DNA of 64,000 bases from Cunninghamella blakesleeana (lineage: Eukaryota > Mucoromycota > Mucoromycetes > Mucorales > Cunninghamellaceae), in assembly GCA_017871115.1 (NCBI GenBank), contig JAFCIZ010000006.1, forward strand, positions 682,001 to 746,000. Direction: 5' to 3'. The notes beneath the pieces are model-generated. The model was not told the origin of the DNA and made no database searches. It was given only the letters and a program-made list of their open reading frames with translations. Within the stretch, counting starts at the first letter, position 1. Each line of letters opens with the position of its first letter. Position numbers and translations under genes: made by a program. Below are positions 13,206 to 25,128 of the stretch, in pieces.

Positions 13206-14159
13206 TTACCAAGCAATTCTTGCTGGACAAAATATATCATTACTTGATATTGGTCCAAAACTATGATTCATAGCACCACGATATAATTCTTTAATAACTT
13301 TTCCTTTAATAATAGTTTTTTCTACAATCTGTTGACAATGATGGGGGGTAACGCGACCATACCAAATCCCGCGAGTACCTTGATGAGTATATATAATAAT
13401 ATTTCCTGCATATTTATGCCCACCTACATGACTACACATCGTTACTACTGTCCCATGTTCTCCATTTTCTTCAATATCATTTTCTCTTAAAAAATGATCA
13501 AATTCTCTTGCTAAAATAGGTGCTGTGATCCCACATCGTTTATCTCTTCTTCGATGAGAACAAATTAAAATCATCGACCCATATGGATTCCATTGAACAT
13601 CCCATGGTTTATGTTGAATTAATGATTTAAATTCTGTGCCAATATAATATTGAAGATGGACCGGCTGTGCCGGTAATTGTATGGTTAAAAAGGTTTGATA
13701 AAATAATTCGGCTTCTTCGACTTTTACATTACTAATGATGATATTTTCTGGCAATAAAATGATGTCATGGCCGCCTTCTACAGTGGAATATGTCGTTAAC
13801 ATGGATGTATTAGTAATAAAAATTCTTCCGTTGGGTTTTTGCTCCGTATATATCTTATCGCTATTCATGATACGATGAATCTCAGCTGCTAACGTGTTAT
13901 GGTCTTCTTCTATACGTTCTCCCCAATCGCTAACTCCAGTACTAATCATAAGATGTCGTCCATAAGGTAACATGGATCCTAATAAAGGTGATTCATTATC
14001 AAGATCAAGATATCCAGGGTAATCAGGATGTTCTACACATTCATGTGGACAACTTGAACAATCAACTAACTCTGTGTTGGGTGGAATTTGATCAATTTCA
14101 ACTTGGTGTACCGGCTCCGTACTGATAACTGAAGTGATCTTTTGTAAAAATGAGGCCAT
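13206..14159 (-). CDS. Apd1-like sucrase/ferredoxin-family protein (thioredoxin-like 2Fe-2S)
   Basis: Single-exon gene for 317 aa, on the minus strand from ATG 14159. The N-terminal third has a cysteine cluster (DCSSCPHEC, residues about 33-41) and GYLDLD. The C-terminal thioredoxin-like domain has the hallmark ICSHRRRDKRCG (residues about 200-212) and SHVGGHKYAGN (about 243-253); in yeast Apd1 the equivalent two Cys and two His (HxxxH) ligate a 2Fe-2S cluster. WYGRVTPHH near the end is also conserved in the family. Cytosolic redox protein linked to tolerance of redox-active compounds in yeast; that role is from the family. Length is equal to yeast Apd1. Confidence 0.88.
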   Translation of the reverse strand: MASFLQKITSVISTEPVHQVEIDQIPPNTELVDCSSCPHECVEHPDYPGYLDLDNESPLLGSMLPYGRHLMISTGVSDWGERIEEDHNTLAAEIHRIMNSDKIYTEQKPNGRIFITNTSMLTTYSTVEGGHDIILLPENIIISNVKVEEAELFYQTFLTIQLPAQPVHLQYYIGTEFKSLIQHKPWDVQWNPYGSMILICSHRRRDKRCGITAPILAREFDHFLRENDIEENGEHGTVVTMCSHVGGHKYAGNIIIYTHQGTRGIWYGRVTPHHCQQIVEKTIIKGKVIKELYRGAMNHSFGPISSNDIFCPARIAW

Positions 14160-15960
14160 GGTTATTATTTATATATGTGAAGAATGGGTTTGGATAAAAG
14201 GATTAATTCAAGTCTATAGTAAAATGGGTGGAAAATAAAAAATAGTAAATAATAAAAAAAGGGTGGAAAAAGAGACAAAATAATAATAGAAAAATAAATA
14301 AAGTAGTTATATAATAGAGGGGGGTTTGAGCCGAAAAAAAAAAAATGGAAAAGAGAGAGGGAATAAAAAATTATCTGATTTTTAAAATAAAATAAGAATT
14401 ATAAGAAAAAAAAAGTACTATAATGTGATACATAAAAAATAGAAAGAAGGAATCAGATAAAGTTCTGCCAGAAACTCTTCCGTTTCTATTGATGCTGTTT
14501 TATAATATAAATAAGCTAATCATGTTACTTTTAATGAAGAAAGAATGGGTGGAGATGTAAAAAAAAGAGTTCAAGATGGAGTCGCAAGAAGGTAGAGAAA
14601 AATTGGAAAAAAAAAACAAGATGGTATTTTAAAATAAATATATATTTATATATAATAACGTTTGGATTCATCGACTGATAGATTATTTCATTTTTCAACT
14701 GGTAAATTATATTATTTTGATGTTGTTGATGAGGAAGTTATTGTATACCTTTTGATAAAACTATACTTAATTCTACTTTTTAATGAATTTACTTCTATAT
14801 GTATGAGTGATCATATCATATTCTTTGTTGTCATTTTGATTTTTTTTTAATTGATTTCTGTAATACGCTACACAATATTCTATTCTAAATAGGCAGACCA
14901 TCTGAGCATATATCTGATAATGAATTATCTGATCTTTTTATTTATATTCATCAAGTAAAAAAAAAAAAATTCTGTTTGTTTAATGCTGTTATTCGTATTG
15001 TCATTGTTATTTTTATTCATCCAAAAAAAAGACGCAAAAATATTCATAAATATATACCCTATTAATAATTATATTATCTAAAAGAAAGAAAGGGACAAAA
15101 AGTAGAAAATAAAAAACGAGTAAGAGAAATATCAATTTATTATTGTACAAAAATATTCAAAATGTGCGTGTACACTTTTTTTTGCTTATACCTTGATATG
15201 CCAATACTAATTATAAATTCATTTATTAGATTTATTATTGCATGACTACATTCGTATTAGCCGAAAAAAAAGCTCTATTATAATAATATCATATAGTTTT
15301 TGTTGACTTTTGATTACTATTATTATTATTATTATTATTATCACTGCTATTGTTATTATTGCTATTAGTGTTGCTATTGGTGTTTTTATTAGTATTGTGG
15401 TGATGTTTGTATGTAGATAACTGACCTAATTAAGACAAGGGTTATTTTCTTCCACTAATCCATATATATATATAATATTACTCCATTTTTAGTTTTATAA
15501 AGCAGAGTTGTAGTTTAACAAATATATCAAGTTGTTTTTATTGATATAATGATATTAGGATTGTTTTTGTTGGTGTTGATTATTTTGTACTTAAAACAGA
15601 GAGTCGAGCGCATTTCTTTTTTTTTTTTATTGCATTGCCTTTTTTATAGGTTCTCAAATTCGTTTATATTTACACTTTTTAAAATTGCTTGTTTATTTTT
15701 TAATATAAAAGAAATGTGTATTAGTAAAGATTATGAAAAGGATATCTATTTAATATATCATTCAAGCTATTAAAAAAAAGAGTGGGTAAAAAGATAAATG
15801 ATGAGTTCAATTTTTAAAAAAAGTTTTACTAGAAAATTTTAAACCCAGTTTTCTTTAACCTGATGGAAAAAATTAAACTATTTTTTTTGTCAATTAGCTT
15901 TCTTTTCGTTCTTTTATATTTTTAAATAAGAAATATATAGATCCTTATCAATAACGATAT
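14160..15960. other. Intergenic with weak unexplained open stretches
   Basis: Contains the promoter of the Apd1-like gene (left) and of the ING gene (right). At 14662-14750 a frame reads like protein (with LFHFSTGKLYYFDVVDEE) up to a possible 5' splice site near 14740, and another open stretch follows an acceptor-like TAG at 14891-14893 (with RPSEHISDNELSDL). No start codon or acceptor joins them into a convincing gene. (ATT)n at 15319-15341. I leave this as unassigned. Confidence 0.3.
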
Positions 15961-17391
15961 ATGTCGACAGTCAATGAAGATAATTTAACTTATCTTAGTG
16001 ACTATAAAGACAGTAAGTATATAATATATATATATATATATAAAGTTCACTTATATTTTTTTTATTAATCTTTTTTTTCTTTTAGCTATCGATGTTTTAC
16101 CAATGGAGCTGCAACGTAACTTTACACTTATTCGTCAGTTAGATGAAAATGCTGAAGGTAAACACAAATATATAATATTTATTTAAAAATAGTATAAATT
16201 TATGTATGCATGTACGTATGTAAATAAAAGATAAAGAAAGTTATGATTTATATTAATATTCTCCTTCCTCCTTTTCTCCCCAAATTTTTTTAAATAATAT
16301 ATATATAAATATATATACATATATATTAGAAATAATGGAAAAAATAGCAGAAGAATCAATATTGTTTTGTAATAGTACCAAAATATTCACTATGGATGAA
16401 AGAAAACAACATATATCACACCTCGATACTTTATTGAATGAAGCTATGAAAAAAGGAGAAGAAAAATTTCAATTGGCCAAAACTACTTATGATTTGGTAA
16501 ATACACATATAAATATATATGATAAAATAGGGATGATAATAAAAAATATACCTATATAATTTATTAATTATGGTTGTGATTATTAATTATTATTATTTTT
16601 GAAAAAAAATAGGTGGATCGTCATTGTACGCGTTTAGATAATGATTTACAAAAATTTGAAGATGAGCAATTAATGGGACCAAGTCGTAATGGTAGAGGAT
16701 CATCAACTTCAGGAAAATCAAATAAAAAAAAATTTGTGGCAGGTCATTCCAATTTAAAAACATCAGAAGGTAAGGATAGTGTCGATTTGAATATACATAT
16801 GTACGTAAAAAAAATTTTTTTGATGTAGATGTAGCTAATATTTTTTTAATTAATATATATAGCTGGTAGAGGACGAAAAAAAAGAAAACGTGATACTGAA
16901 AATGAACAAGGGGATTATTTATCAACAGAAGATGCTGTACAACATGCTCAAGCGTAAGTAATTAATGTTATTATGTATACATATACTGGAGCTATTAAAA
17001 AGAAAGAAAGAAAAAGTATAAAGATGATTTTATTAAAGTGTTCATTTTATTCCTTTTTTCTAAAACTCTCCCAATTTAGTGCTATCTCATTAAGTGATTT
17101 ACCGATTGATCCAAATGAACCTGTCTATTGCTATTGTCAACAAGTATCATATGGTGAGATGGTAGCTTGTGATAATGACGAGGTAAAGATAATGAAAATA
17201 AGAAGAAAAGGAAGAAAAAGAAAAGCAGCAAAAGATAGACAAAGAGAACTTATTAATAAAAAAAAACATTATTATTATAGTGCGATATTGAATGGTTCCA
17301 CATTGAATGTGTTGGCTTAAGATCTCCTCCAAAAGGGAAGTGGTATTGTAAAAACTGTATTGCAAAAATGAAAAGCAAGAAAAAATTATAG
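15961..17391 (+). CDS. ING-family PHD-finger protein (Yng2/ING4-5-like), 7 exons
   Basis: Histone-mark reader subunit of a histone acetyltransferase or deacetylase complex in the nucleus. Seven exons join in frame: 15961-16012, 16086-16157, 16330-16496, 16613-16769, 16863-16953, 17080-17182 and 17281-17391, giving 250 aa. The N-terminal ING coiled-coil domain is recognisable by [19 protein letters not shown] and the following helices. The middle is Ser/Gly/Lys-rich with a basic GRGRKKRKR nuclear signal. The C-terminal PHD finger is complete (CYC...[15 protein letters not shown]...WYCKNC), with the Trp and aromatic residues that bind trimethylated H3K4 in the family. Which complex (NuA4-type versus Rpd3/NuA3-type) cannot be settled from sequence alone. 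Confidence 0.9.
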
Positions 17392-18420
17392 TCTTCTTAT
17401 TATTGTTATTATTTATTATAAATATATCCTTATTATTACCCCTTCTATTCATGTACATAAAATAATAATAATAGCAATAATAATAATAATAATAAATTAA
17501 ATATTAGCAAGTTAAGTAAAGCTTTCTTTTTATTACTAACTCTTTGATTCATTATTTATTTTTCTCGCCCTTTCTTTTTTTAATTTAATCGCTATATATT
17601 TCAGTGACATGATTAAAAAACATAAAGAATAAAATATTACCAATCTTTTGTTAATTTTAAAATTAAAACAAAAAAGAGTTGAATTCACTTAATAATAATA
17701 ATAAAGTTATTATGGGTCTAATACGCTAGTTGAACCATTATTAAAATGGTAACATATAGTAATGACATATATTAAAGCCTGATTTTAAAAGTGCTATATT
17801 TTATTTTATTAAAATATGTTTTGTTTGTGGCAGGGATAAAATAATAAAAAAAATATAAAAGCCCACTCGCAAGACAGAACGAGACGCCATTAAAAGCTAT
17901 CGCCCCTTGTTAAAATCAATTATAAAAATTGGTAAACCAGGAAAGAGAGCAGATGCAATGACTAGATAATATATTCTATCAACAAGTTATATTATTATAA
18001 AAAGAAGAATATAAAGAACCAGGCATTTTGAATAATAATAATAAAGTTTACCAGCTTGTAAACAAAAAAAGAACACCATCCCGCATAAATAAAAAAAAGT
18101 CAATCATTTTGATTTAAAAAAATTTAATCAGCTTTGAATAACAAATCATCACTTCAAGCAATAAGATATAAATACAAACATATGAAGTATTAACAATTTA
18201 CAGGAGCTAGCGATATTAATTGTTACCAATTTTTTCTTTATTTAAATCAAACAATTTACTATTGAATTCAACCTTCTTTTTTAATAAAAAATAAAAGAAT
18301 AAAAATTTCTTTTTATCTCTTTTTGGAAGGCTAAACAATGGATAAATAATGATAAATAAAATAAATAGCATTTACGGTAATAAAAGAAGGAAGAAAGGTG
18401 GGTGAATTAGTTGATATAAT
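17392..18420. other. Intergenic, no clear gene
   Basis: AT-rich spacer. A 35-codon open stretch near 17865-17970 (with KTERDAIKSYRPLLKS) reads like protein but has no start and no partner exon, so it may be a relic. (AAT)n tract at 17462-17496. Confidence 0.4.
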
Positions 18421-18580
18421 GAAGAAGGATTGGTGTGGATCTAGGAAGATCTTTTTGATAGTTAGCAGCTCCTTGGCATTGGTACGCTGATTCAAATTTT
18501 GTCTGACCTATTGACTTTGTGCCTTCTGACAATCCCATATTATCAGCTAATCTTGTCCAAAGTAGCTGTAAGTATCTGAA
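18421..18580 (-). pseudogene. Possible frameshifted C-terminal tail of the 18.6-kb ORF
   Basis: Directly after the stop of the minus-strand ORF, other frames stay protein-like: first LPANDSDTYSYFGQD, reached if the 11-A run at the end of the ORF is read with a shift, then about 50 codons containing LLWTRLADNMGLSEGTKS and KFESAYQCQGAANYQKDL, ending in TAA. Two frame shifts would be needed to read through. This looks like an ancestral longer protein broken by homopolymer slippage, or an assembly error in the A run. Confidence 0.3.
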
Positions 18581-18991
18581 TCATTGGCAGGCAATTTTTT
18601 TTTTTTGAAACTTATCACTTTGCCTCATTGGTATTTTCTTTCTTTTTGATTTAAAAGGAGACTTTACTTCTTTACAAGTTAATTTCAAATCATGGTCAAG
18701 ATAAATATCAAAATCAATAACGCCATAATATAAATTTTCAAGTGGTTCATCCAAATAATCAATATCACATCTAAACGTATGTTGATTATACATATTTACG
18801 AATAAGAATGAATTATTATTGGAAGTTATTTCATCATAAACAATATAAAAATCGTTATCATATGTATATTTTTCTAAATAAGTATTAATACTGTTACACT
18901 CAATAAATGTTATATGTACATTAGTATCAATACGATTAATAATTTCTTGATTTACTTTTGTAGTAATAAAGCATAACACAGTTTCAACCAT
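18581..18991 (-). CDS. Hypothetical protein (136 aa), unknown family
   Basis: Single minus-strand ORF from ATG 18991. No homology recognised. Features visible: a beta-rich start (VETVLCFITTKV), many acidic and aromatic residues (YDNDFYIVYDE, LYYGVIDFDIYLD), one cysteine in the middle (TFRCDIDYLD), and a basic Lys/Arg tail (KSKRKKIPMRQSDKFQKKK) that could be a nuclear signal. A run of about 45 T on the coding strand lies immediately upstream of the ATG, an odd promoter context. No signal peptide. It may be the 5' part of a broken longer gene (see the next 160 bp downstream). Confidence 0.4.
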   Translation of the reverse strand: MVETVLCFITTKVNQEIINRIDTNVHITFIECNSINTYLEKYTYDNDFYIVYDEITSNNNSFLFVNMYNQHTFRCDIDYLDEPLENLYYGVIDFDIYLDHDLKLTCKEVKSPFKSKRKKIPMRQSDKFQKKKIACQ

Positions 18992-18996
18992 TGTCC

Positions 18997-19035
<39 letters not shown>

Positions 19036-19727
19036 TTTTTTTGTAATTAATTTTATTTGAGATTTAAAATTTAACAAAAATGTTAATTGCGCGTCGTAAT
19101 AAGGGCATTGCTAGATTACAAAAAATTTTACTTGGAGAGGGAATATAAAATTTTTCTTTTTTTTCTTCTTGCAATTAAATATAATATCATAAAATAAAAT
19201 AATTAATTATAAAAATAAATCATATATGTGAATCGGAAATTAAGAGGATTTATTTAACTAAGGTTATAGCGAATGGAGGTAACGATGATGAATATATTCT
19301 TTTGGTATTAGAATTCTTAGACAATTCGTATTAGTATCATAATAAAAGAAAGAAAGAGGATACTACTAGCCCAAAAAAAAAAATTAGATTGATTTATAAA
19401 AAAATTACACAATCTTGTCCAAATTTTTTTTCTACCTCTTCGTTATTTTATTTATTTCTTTTATAATTATTTTATTACCACTGCTATAACTATTTTATTA
19501 TTTTATTTAAAATTCTAATTAAGTGGTGGAAAGTTTATAAAAGATTATATTTAAACAAATGAATCAAGTTTTAGATAATATAGCCTATATAAACTCTACT
19601 CTTTTATTTCAGATATATACATGTTCCTATTTTTTTATTCTCGTATATTTATTTTTTTAATAATAAATAAAACAAAAGCATATATATCCAACTTTATAAT
19701 TATTTTTACATAATGGAAAGGAGAATT
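18992..19727. other. Intergenic, begins with a long poly(A) run
   Basis: A run of about 45 A occupies 18989-19033. The rest is AT-rich with no ORF of note; the right end is the 3' flank of the cyclin gene. Confidence 0.5.
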
Positions 19728-21326
19728 CTACATAGAACCATCATCATCATCACCATCATCATCGCTATCATCTTCATTATCACTAGTATCTAATCTTTGT
19801 CTTTTAGTTTGCTGATCATCATCCAAATCTTTTTCTGCTTGTCTTTTTTTATATCTAGATTTTTTTTAAAAAAAAAAGAAAGAAAGGTAGAGAATGATTT
19901 TTAGTCAACTCACTTTTTTAAATACGGCTATACGTGTGTACGTGTTTATGTATCTTTTATTTTTGATCACTTACAATGCAGATTCAGAATTTGTAGCAGG
20001 GTTCATGCATGATCTTAATTTTAAATCTATTTCAGTAGCAATATCTTTAGGTACCTGAGCATTTTCTTCTAATGCTTCATCAATTAAAATGGTCATTGTA
20101 TAAAGTGTATCTGATAATTCTTTATCAAAATGATGTTCTAAATAGCTATAAAGAAAAAATGAAATTAAAAATGAAAATAGATGTATATGCATATGTACAT
20201 TAACACCTTTCCTACATTTTATTTTACTTATTTTTCCTTTTTGTTTTTTTTTTTCACTTACGTTCTCATCCTTAAATCGAACCCATTATTTTTCCCAGCA
20301 ATAATAAAAGCAGCAATAGCCAATTGAGCAGGTTGGTAAATAAATGGTAAATCTGTCAACAAGATTCGTTTAATAATATTATTGACTTCGCCATAAGTTT
20401 CCTTTAATAAACTCATGTCAATGGTAGGATCCAGCTGGCCATCCTTTGTATATTGTACATCTAAAAAATAACCATAAGCTGCTCGATAAGGATGGTGGAC
20501 AAAATATTCAAATTGTAAACCTTGGGATACGGTGAATTCCAATTGTAAAATCATATCAGTATTGGGCAATCGTAAATTTTTGCCAAACTCTTCAATGGAG
20601 ATCCGCTCACTTTCTACTTTCGTAGCTAAAAATAAACAAGTCAATCTTGTAATATATGTATTATAAAAAAAGGTATATTTTTATTAGATATTTACATTTA
20701 TATATATTGTATTAGATAGATCATAGTTCTTTTCTTATTTTATTTCTTCCTTTCTTACAATATATCTTTAGGATGATAATCCATGGCTGTATTCCTTAAA
20801 AAAAACCGTTTCATATATATTACACCTGTTGCCTAAAGGAAAAAGAAAAAAAGAGAAAGAGAAAAAATAAGTATCCATTAAGTAAGTATGTCCAATACTC
20901 TTTAAATATATGTATATGTGCTTTACCATAACTGTATTAGGAAGTTTTAAAAAAGCACATATAATTTGTAGCTGTTGTTCATAATAACGACATAATTTTA
21001 CTTGTTCATCAGCAGTTAAATAATCAGGTTCTTTATTATTATCTGATTCATCTATTGTTCTAGCTTTCTGTAAAAAACTTTATTTTTTTAATATCATTTC
21101 CTAGATGACACTCACATACGCCAACGCTTTTACATATAATATTCTTTTCTTCCTATTTATTTTTTTGATTTTTGATTTTCCTAACCTTATCTTGTTCTAT
21201 ATTTTCGCGTATCCGTTTAATGGCTGAAGTATTACACGATTGTCTTATCTCCCATAGTTCTGAAGGACTAAATCGCCAGTGTCGATATTGTGAAGATTCT
21301 TCATATAAAGATGGTGTTGAAGTCAT
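19728..21326 (-). CDS. Cyclin H (TFIIH/CAK cyclin), 6 exons
   Basis: Partner of the CDK7-type kinase in the CDK-activating kinase module of TFIIH, which phosphorylates the RNA polymerase II tail; nuclear. Six minus-strand exons join in frame from ATG 21326-21324 to the TAG at 19730-19728. The N-terminus SSQYRHWRFSPSELWEIR matches the cyclin H signature (SSQ.RHW.FS). The first cyclin box holds YYEQQLQIICAFLKLPNTV and MKRFFLRNTAMDYHPKDI, then LLTCLFLATKVESERI. The second box has FVHHPYRAAYGYFLD and IYQPAQLAIAAFI. The tail is a short acidic Asp/Gly-rich stretch from repeated GAT/GGT codons. It corresponds to yeast Ccl1 and fission yeast Mcs2. Confidence 0.88.
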
Positions 21327-21565
21327 TATTATTATATTTATATATAGTTTTTCAAGAAAAAAATTTAACGTGTATTATGTAACAAGTGTTTATTATAAAA
21401 AAATTATATATATATAAAAAGAGTGAAATATATAAAGTTTATATAAATATTGATATTAATGTAGATATTATAAATACTATTATTTGAAAATTGAAAAAGG
21501 AGGAAAAAAAAAAGAATGCAAATAAAATTTTTTTGAAATAAAAAATTGGAGGTATATACGGAGCT

Positions 21566-22932
21566 TTAATATAAATAACGAAACTGAGTATCATTTTTTG
21601 AATGGTGGTGATTATTTTCTTGGTGATCCATGATTTTATTTTCTTGTTCCAGCTGATCCATTCGTTTATTAAGACGACGAAGACAACAACCCAAAATAGC
21701 TGTTAATATAAACCCAGTAATTCCTACACAAATATTAAACATATTACCAAAGAAATGCTTTGGGTCTGAAGGATTATAAGGATATAAAAACGAAGCAATA
21801 ACGCCACCTGTATTACCGATCATGACCACAGTTCCCACTGCTACTGCTCTTGTTGCTAAATCAGGGAAACTGACTGCTGACCAACAAACCACAGGAGCAA
21901 CAAATAAACCAATCCCTGTAGGAATAATGAAAAGAACCCCATATAATTGCCAGGTATCTTCTAAAACCAATAAAAGGCCATACCCAATGGACAATAAACC
22001 GAACCCAATCATGGCTAAAATGGATCGACATTGCTGAAAATGGTCTGACAAATAACCGCCCAATAAAGTGAAAATAGCACAAATAATAGATGGTGGAGCC
22101 GATAACAATTGAGAGGTCAATACAGGGTACCCAAACCCTTTAATAATGGTTGGTACAAAGATGGCAAAACTTGTATGATTGGTTGCACACATCATATATA
22201 TGAATCCAAATAAATACACTTTATAATCCGAAATTACATTGATGAATGTTTTCAAAGTAATAGGAAGATGAGGTTGTGATGCAGAATGATTCATTCGAAT
22301 GTATTGTAATGCCTTTTGTTCGGGCGTTAACCAGCGGACGTCTTGGATATCATCAAAGAGGGCAAAAAAGGAAACCAAACTTAGCGCGACAGTAGGTACC
22401 CCTTCAACAATAAATAAATATTGCCATCCGTGTCTTCCTAAATGACCTTCTAAAAACGAACATCCATATGCAATAGGTCCAGAGACTATCCCAGAAATTG
22501 AGGCCATGGTAAGTAATAAGGCTACACGCGTACTGACTTCTCTTGGCTTATAAACAAGAGACATTTGATACAGGATACCAGGTATATATCCACTTTGTGC
22601 CATACTATAATTAAATATAATAATTATAATAAAGAGAGATATACATAAGGTTAATATATAAACTATATGTGCAAAAGGCTTTTTTATTTTATTATTATTA
22701 TTATTATTTTACCCTAATATAATTCTACACACGAAAAGGCCAGCAAAATTAGTAACGAAAGCGATAGCTACTGTAGCAATACCCCAAACAAGCATAATAC
22801 TAGATAACCAAATAGAGGCCCTTGTCTTTTTTAATATTACATTAGAAGGTATTTCAAAAACAATCTATATTGGAGGGAAAAAAATAAAAAAAAAGAAAAA
22901 AGAAAAAAGATTAGATTTATATAATAAGTTTC

Positions 22933-22976
<44 letters not shown>

Positions 22977-23429
22977 TTACATAGGTAATATAAAACGCAG
23001 AGATAGCAACACTTAATTGCGTAGGAGAAAGCTATTTTAAATACAAAAAAAAAAAAAATGTATTAATATTAAAAGTGAAGAAAAAAAAAAAAAATTAAAA
23101 AACTTTACATTTAAATCATCTTGAATTCCCGCTAGACTAAGTAAACCATAACCAATAGAAAAAGATTTTTAGCATTAAAAAAAGAAAATCCTTTTTTATT
23201 ATTACTATTATTTTACTTACGTTGCATTACCAATATTGGCACGATCTAAATAATCCGTAAAATAAAAAATACAAAATAATGGCATCATCCGAATATCTAA
23301 AGCTTTTACAATTTTTTTTTCTTGTTCTTCCGGGTTTTCAATATTATCAACCATGATTTGCATTTTTTCATGGATGGAATTGGTGGAATCATTATCAGGC
23401 ATATGTCTTATATCTTTTATTTTTCCCAT
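21566..23429 (-). CDS. MFS transporter of the Dal5/allantoate permease (ACS) family, 5 exons
   Basis: Proton-coupled uptake of an organic anion or vitamin at the plasma membrane is expected for this family; substrate not predictable. Five exons: 23429 to about 23220, a 30-bp exon at 23109-23138, one ending near 22985, one ending near 22715, and the long last exon to 21566 (the long exon begins at 22604). Joined protein about 500 aa with 12 likely membrane helices. Family marks: TDYLDRANIGNATLAGIQDDL after helix 1, FEIPSNVILKK, and GYIPGILYQMSLVYKPREVSTR after helix 4, where the usual EAG is QSG. The C-terminal tail is His/Asn-rich and cytoplasmic. Confidence 0.85.
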
Positions 23430-24878
23430 TCTATATGATTACTAGGTATATATATGTATATATAGATATATAGATATATTTATATATATTTATAAAAAAC
23501 TAAAAAATAAAAAGAAAGAGCAAGAAAAGAAAATGGAAAAAGAAAGAAGTATAATATAGTAATTTTATTTTTTAATTTATATGATTTATTTGATGGTGAT
23601 TTAAAAACTGAGTGTACATAATCAATATTAGATGGTTGGTTGGTTAAGTTTAAAGTTGCACTTTTATATATATTTCTCTGTATAAAATCACTCATACCCC
23701 CAGTTTTTATATCATTTTTATTTTATTTTCCTGCATAAAGGTATAATGATTAAGGAGTTGACGCATAAGATGACATTTAAAAAATAGAGAAAAATAATGA
23801 AATAGGATAATATATATATAAATATATACCACACATATACACACTCTCTTATTTAAAATTCATTTAGTTTGATCCTTGAATTATAATACCAATTATAAAT
23901 ATTACTAAATATAATGATGAATTGAGTGATCAATCCCAAAAATAATAAAAAAAGGGATTGTTTTCTCCCTGGTTAATTTTTTATGTATCTCTCTCTTTTA
24001 CATATATATAAATATGAAAATGAGGATGAAGAAGAAGAAAAAAATAAATTTTTTAATTTTCCTCCCTTCTCTATCTATTTTATGAATAAGAACAATATAC
24101 TTTCTTATCTTCTATATATTACTTTATTTTACAATTCTTCACGAGTCGTATATAAGATTTTCATTTATTAAAATAAATAATTAAATCGTTTCATATCACT
24201 TGGTTTATTTATAAAATATGTATGAAAAACAACATTTTCGGTTTATTGATAGTTCCAAGAATAGATTTTATACTTGGAAAAATAAAATATGCATATGGAC
24301 TGATAAAAAATTATTGAAAAGTAATATTATAAAAAAAATTGTGATAAATGCTAAATGCGAAAAAAAAAAAAAAAAAAAAAAGATCGCATACATATAAAAT
24401 GATCGTCCAAATATAGTATTTTCCTAGATAAAAATCATTTTTTCATTTACTCTTTTATTATTTTAAATTTTTTTATGTGTCACCCACAATTTGTAAAGAA
24501 ATAGAATAAAGAGTCTTGGGTAAAAAAAGACTTATCGCCATTTTTTTCGGCGATTCAACAAAGGGATGGATTTTGAAAAAGTTCGAGTGCCATGGAATTA
24601 ATGGATTGATTTTCTTTTATTGAGACAGTTGCCTCACTTTTTTATTTAAAAAATTACCATCTTTTTGAAGAACAACTTTTTTTAAAACGATCAATCGTTG
24701 AGTCCGAACAGTATAACCCAGATGATCTAATTCGGAATTGAGTATTGATACACCTTTTTTATTTTATAAAAAATATATTTATTTATTTATTTATATACTT
24801 GTATTTTATTTTTTTTATAATAATAATAAAATAAATGAAAATGAAAAAAGAAAAATCAAAACGAATATATAATAATAG

Positions 24879-24912
<34 letters not shown>

Positions 24913-25128
24913 AACTCCATAATAAAAAAAATCATATATATATATATATATATTAAATATACATAAAAATATAAAAATTAAAACTTAAAAAAGGCATATA
25001 TAAATATATACATAAAATAAAAATAATATAAAAAAAGTATATATATAAAAAAAAAAAGAAAGAAAAAGAGAAAAGAAAAAAAAAAACATACATACATAAA
25101 AAAATATTAAGTAATATATAAATATATA
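23430..25128. other. Intergenic, microsatellite-rich
   Basis: Promoter side of the transporter on the left and 3' flank of the FAR1-type gene on the right. Poly(A) at 24360-24380, (AAT)n around 24879-24902, (AT)n at 24937-24952 and long A/AG-rich runs at 25030-25110. No credible gene; ORFs here are short and low-complexity. Confidence 0.5.

Noticed and set aside
17865..17970. Short protein-like open stretch (KTERDAIKSYRPLLKS)
   Set aside because: 35 codons, no start codon, no splice partners; too short to support.
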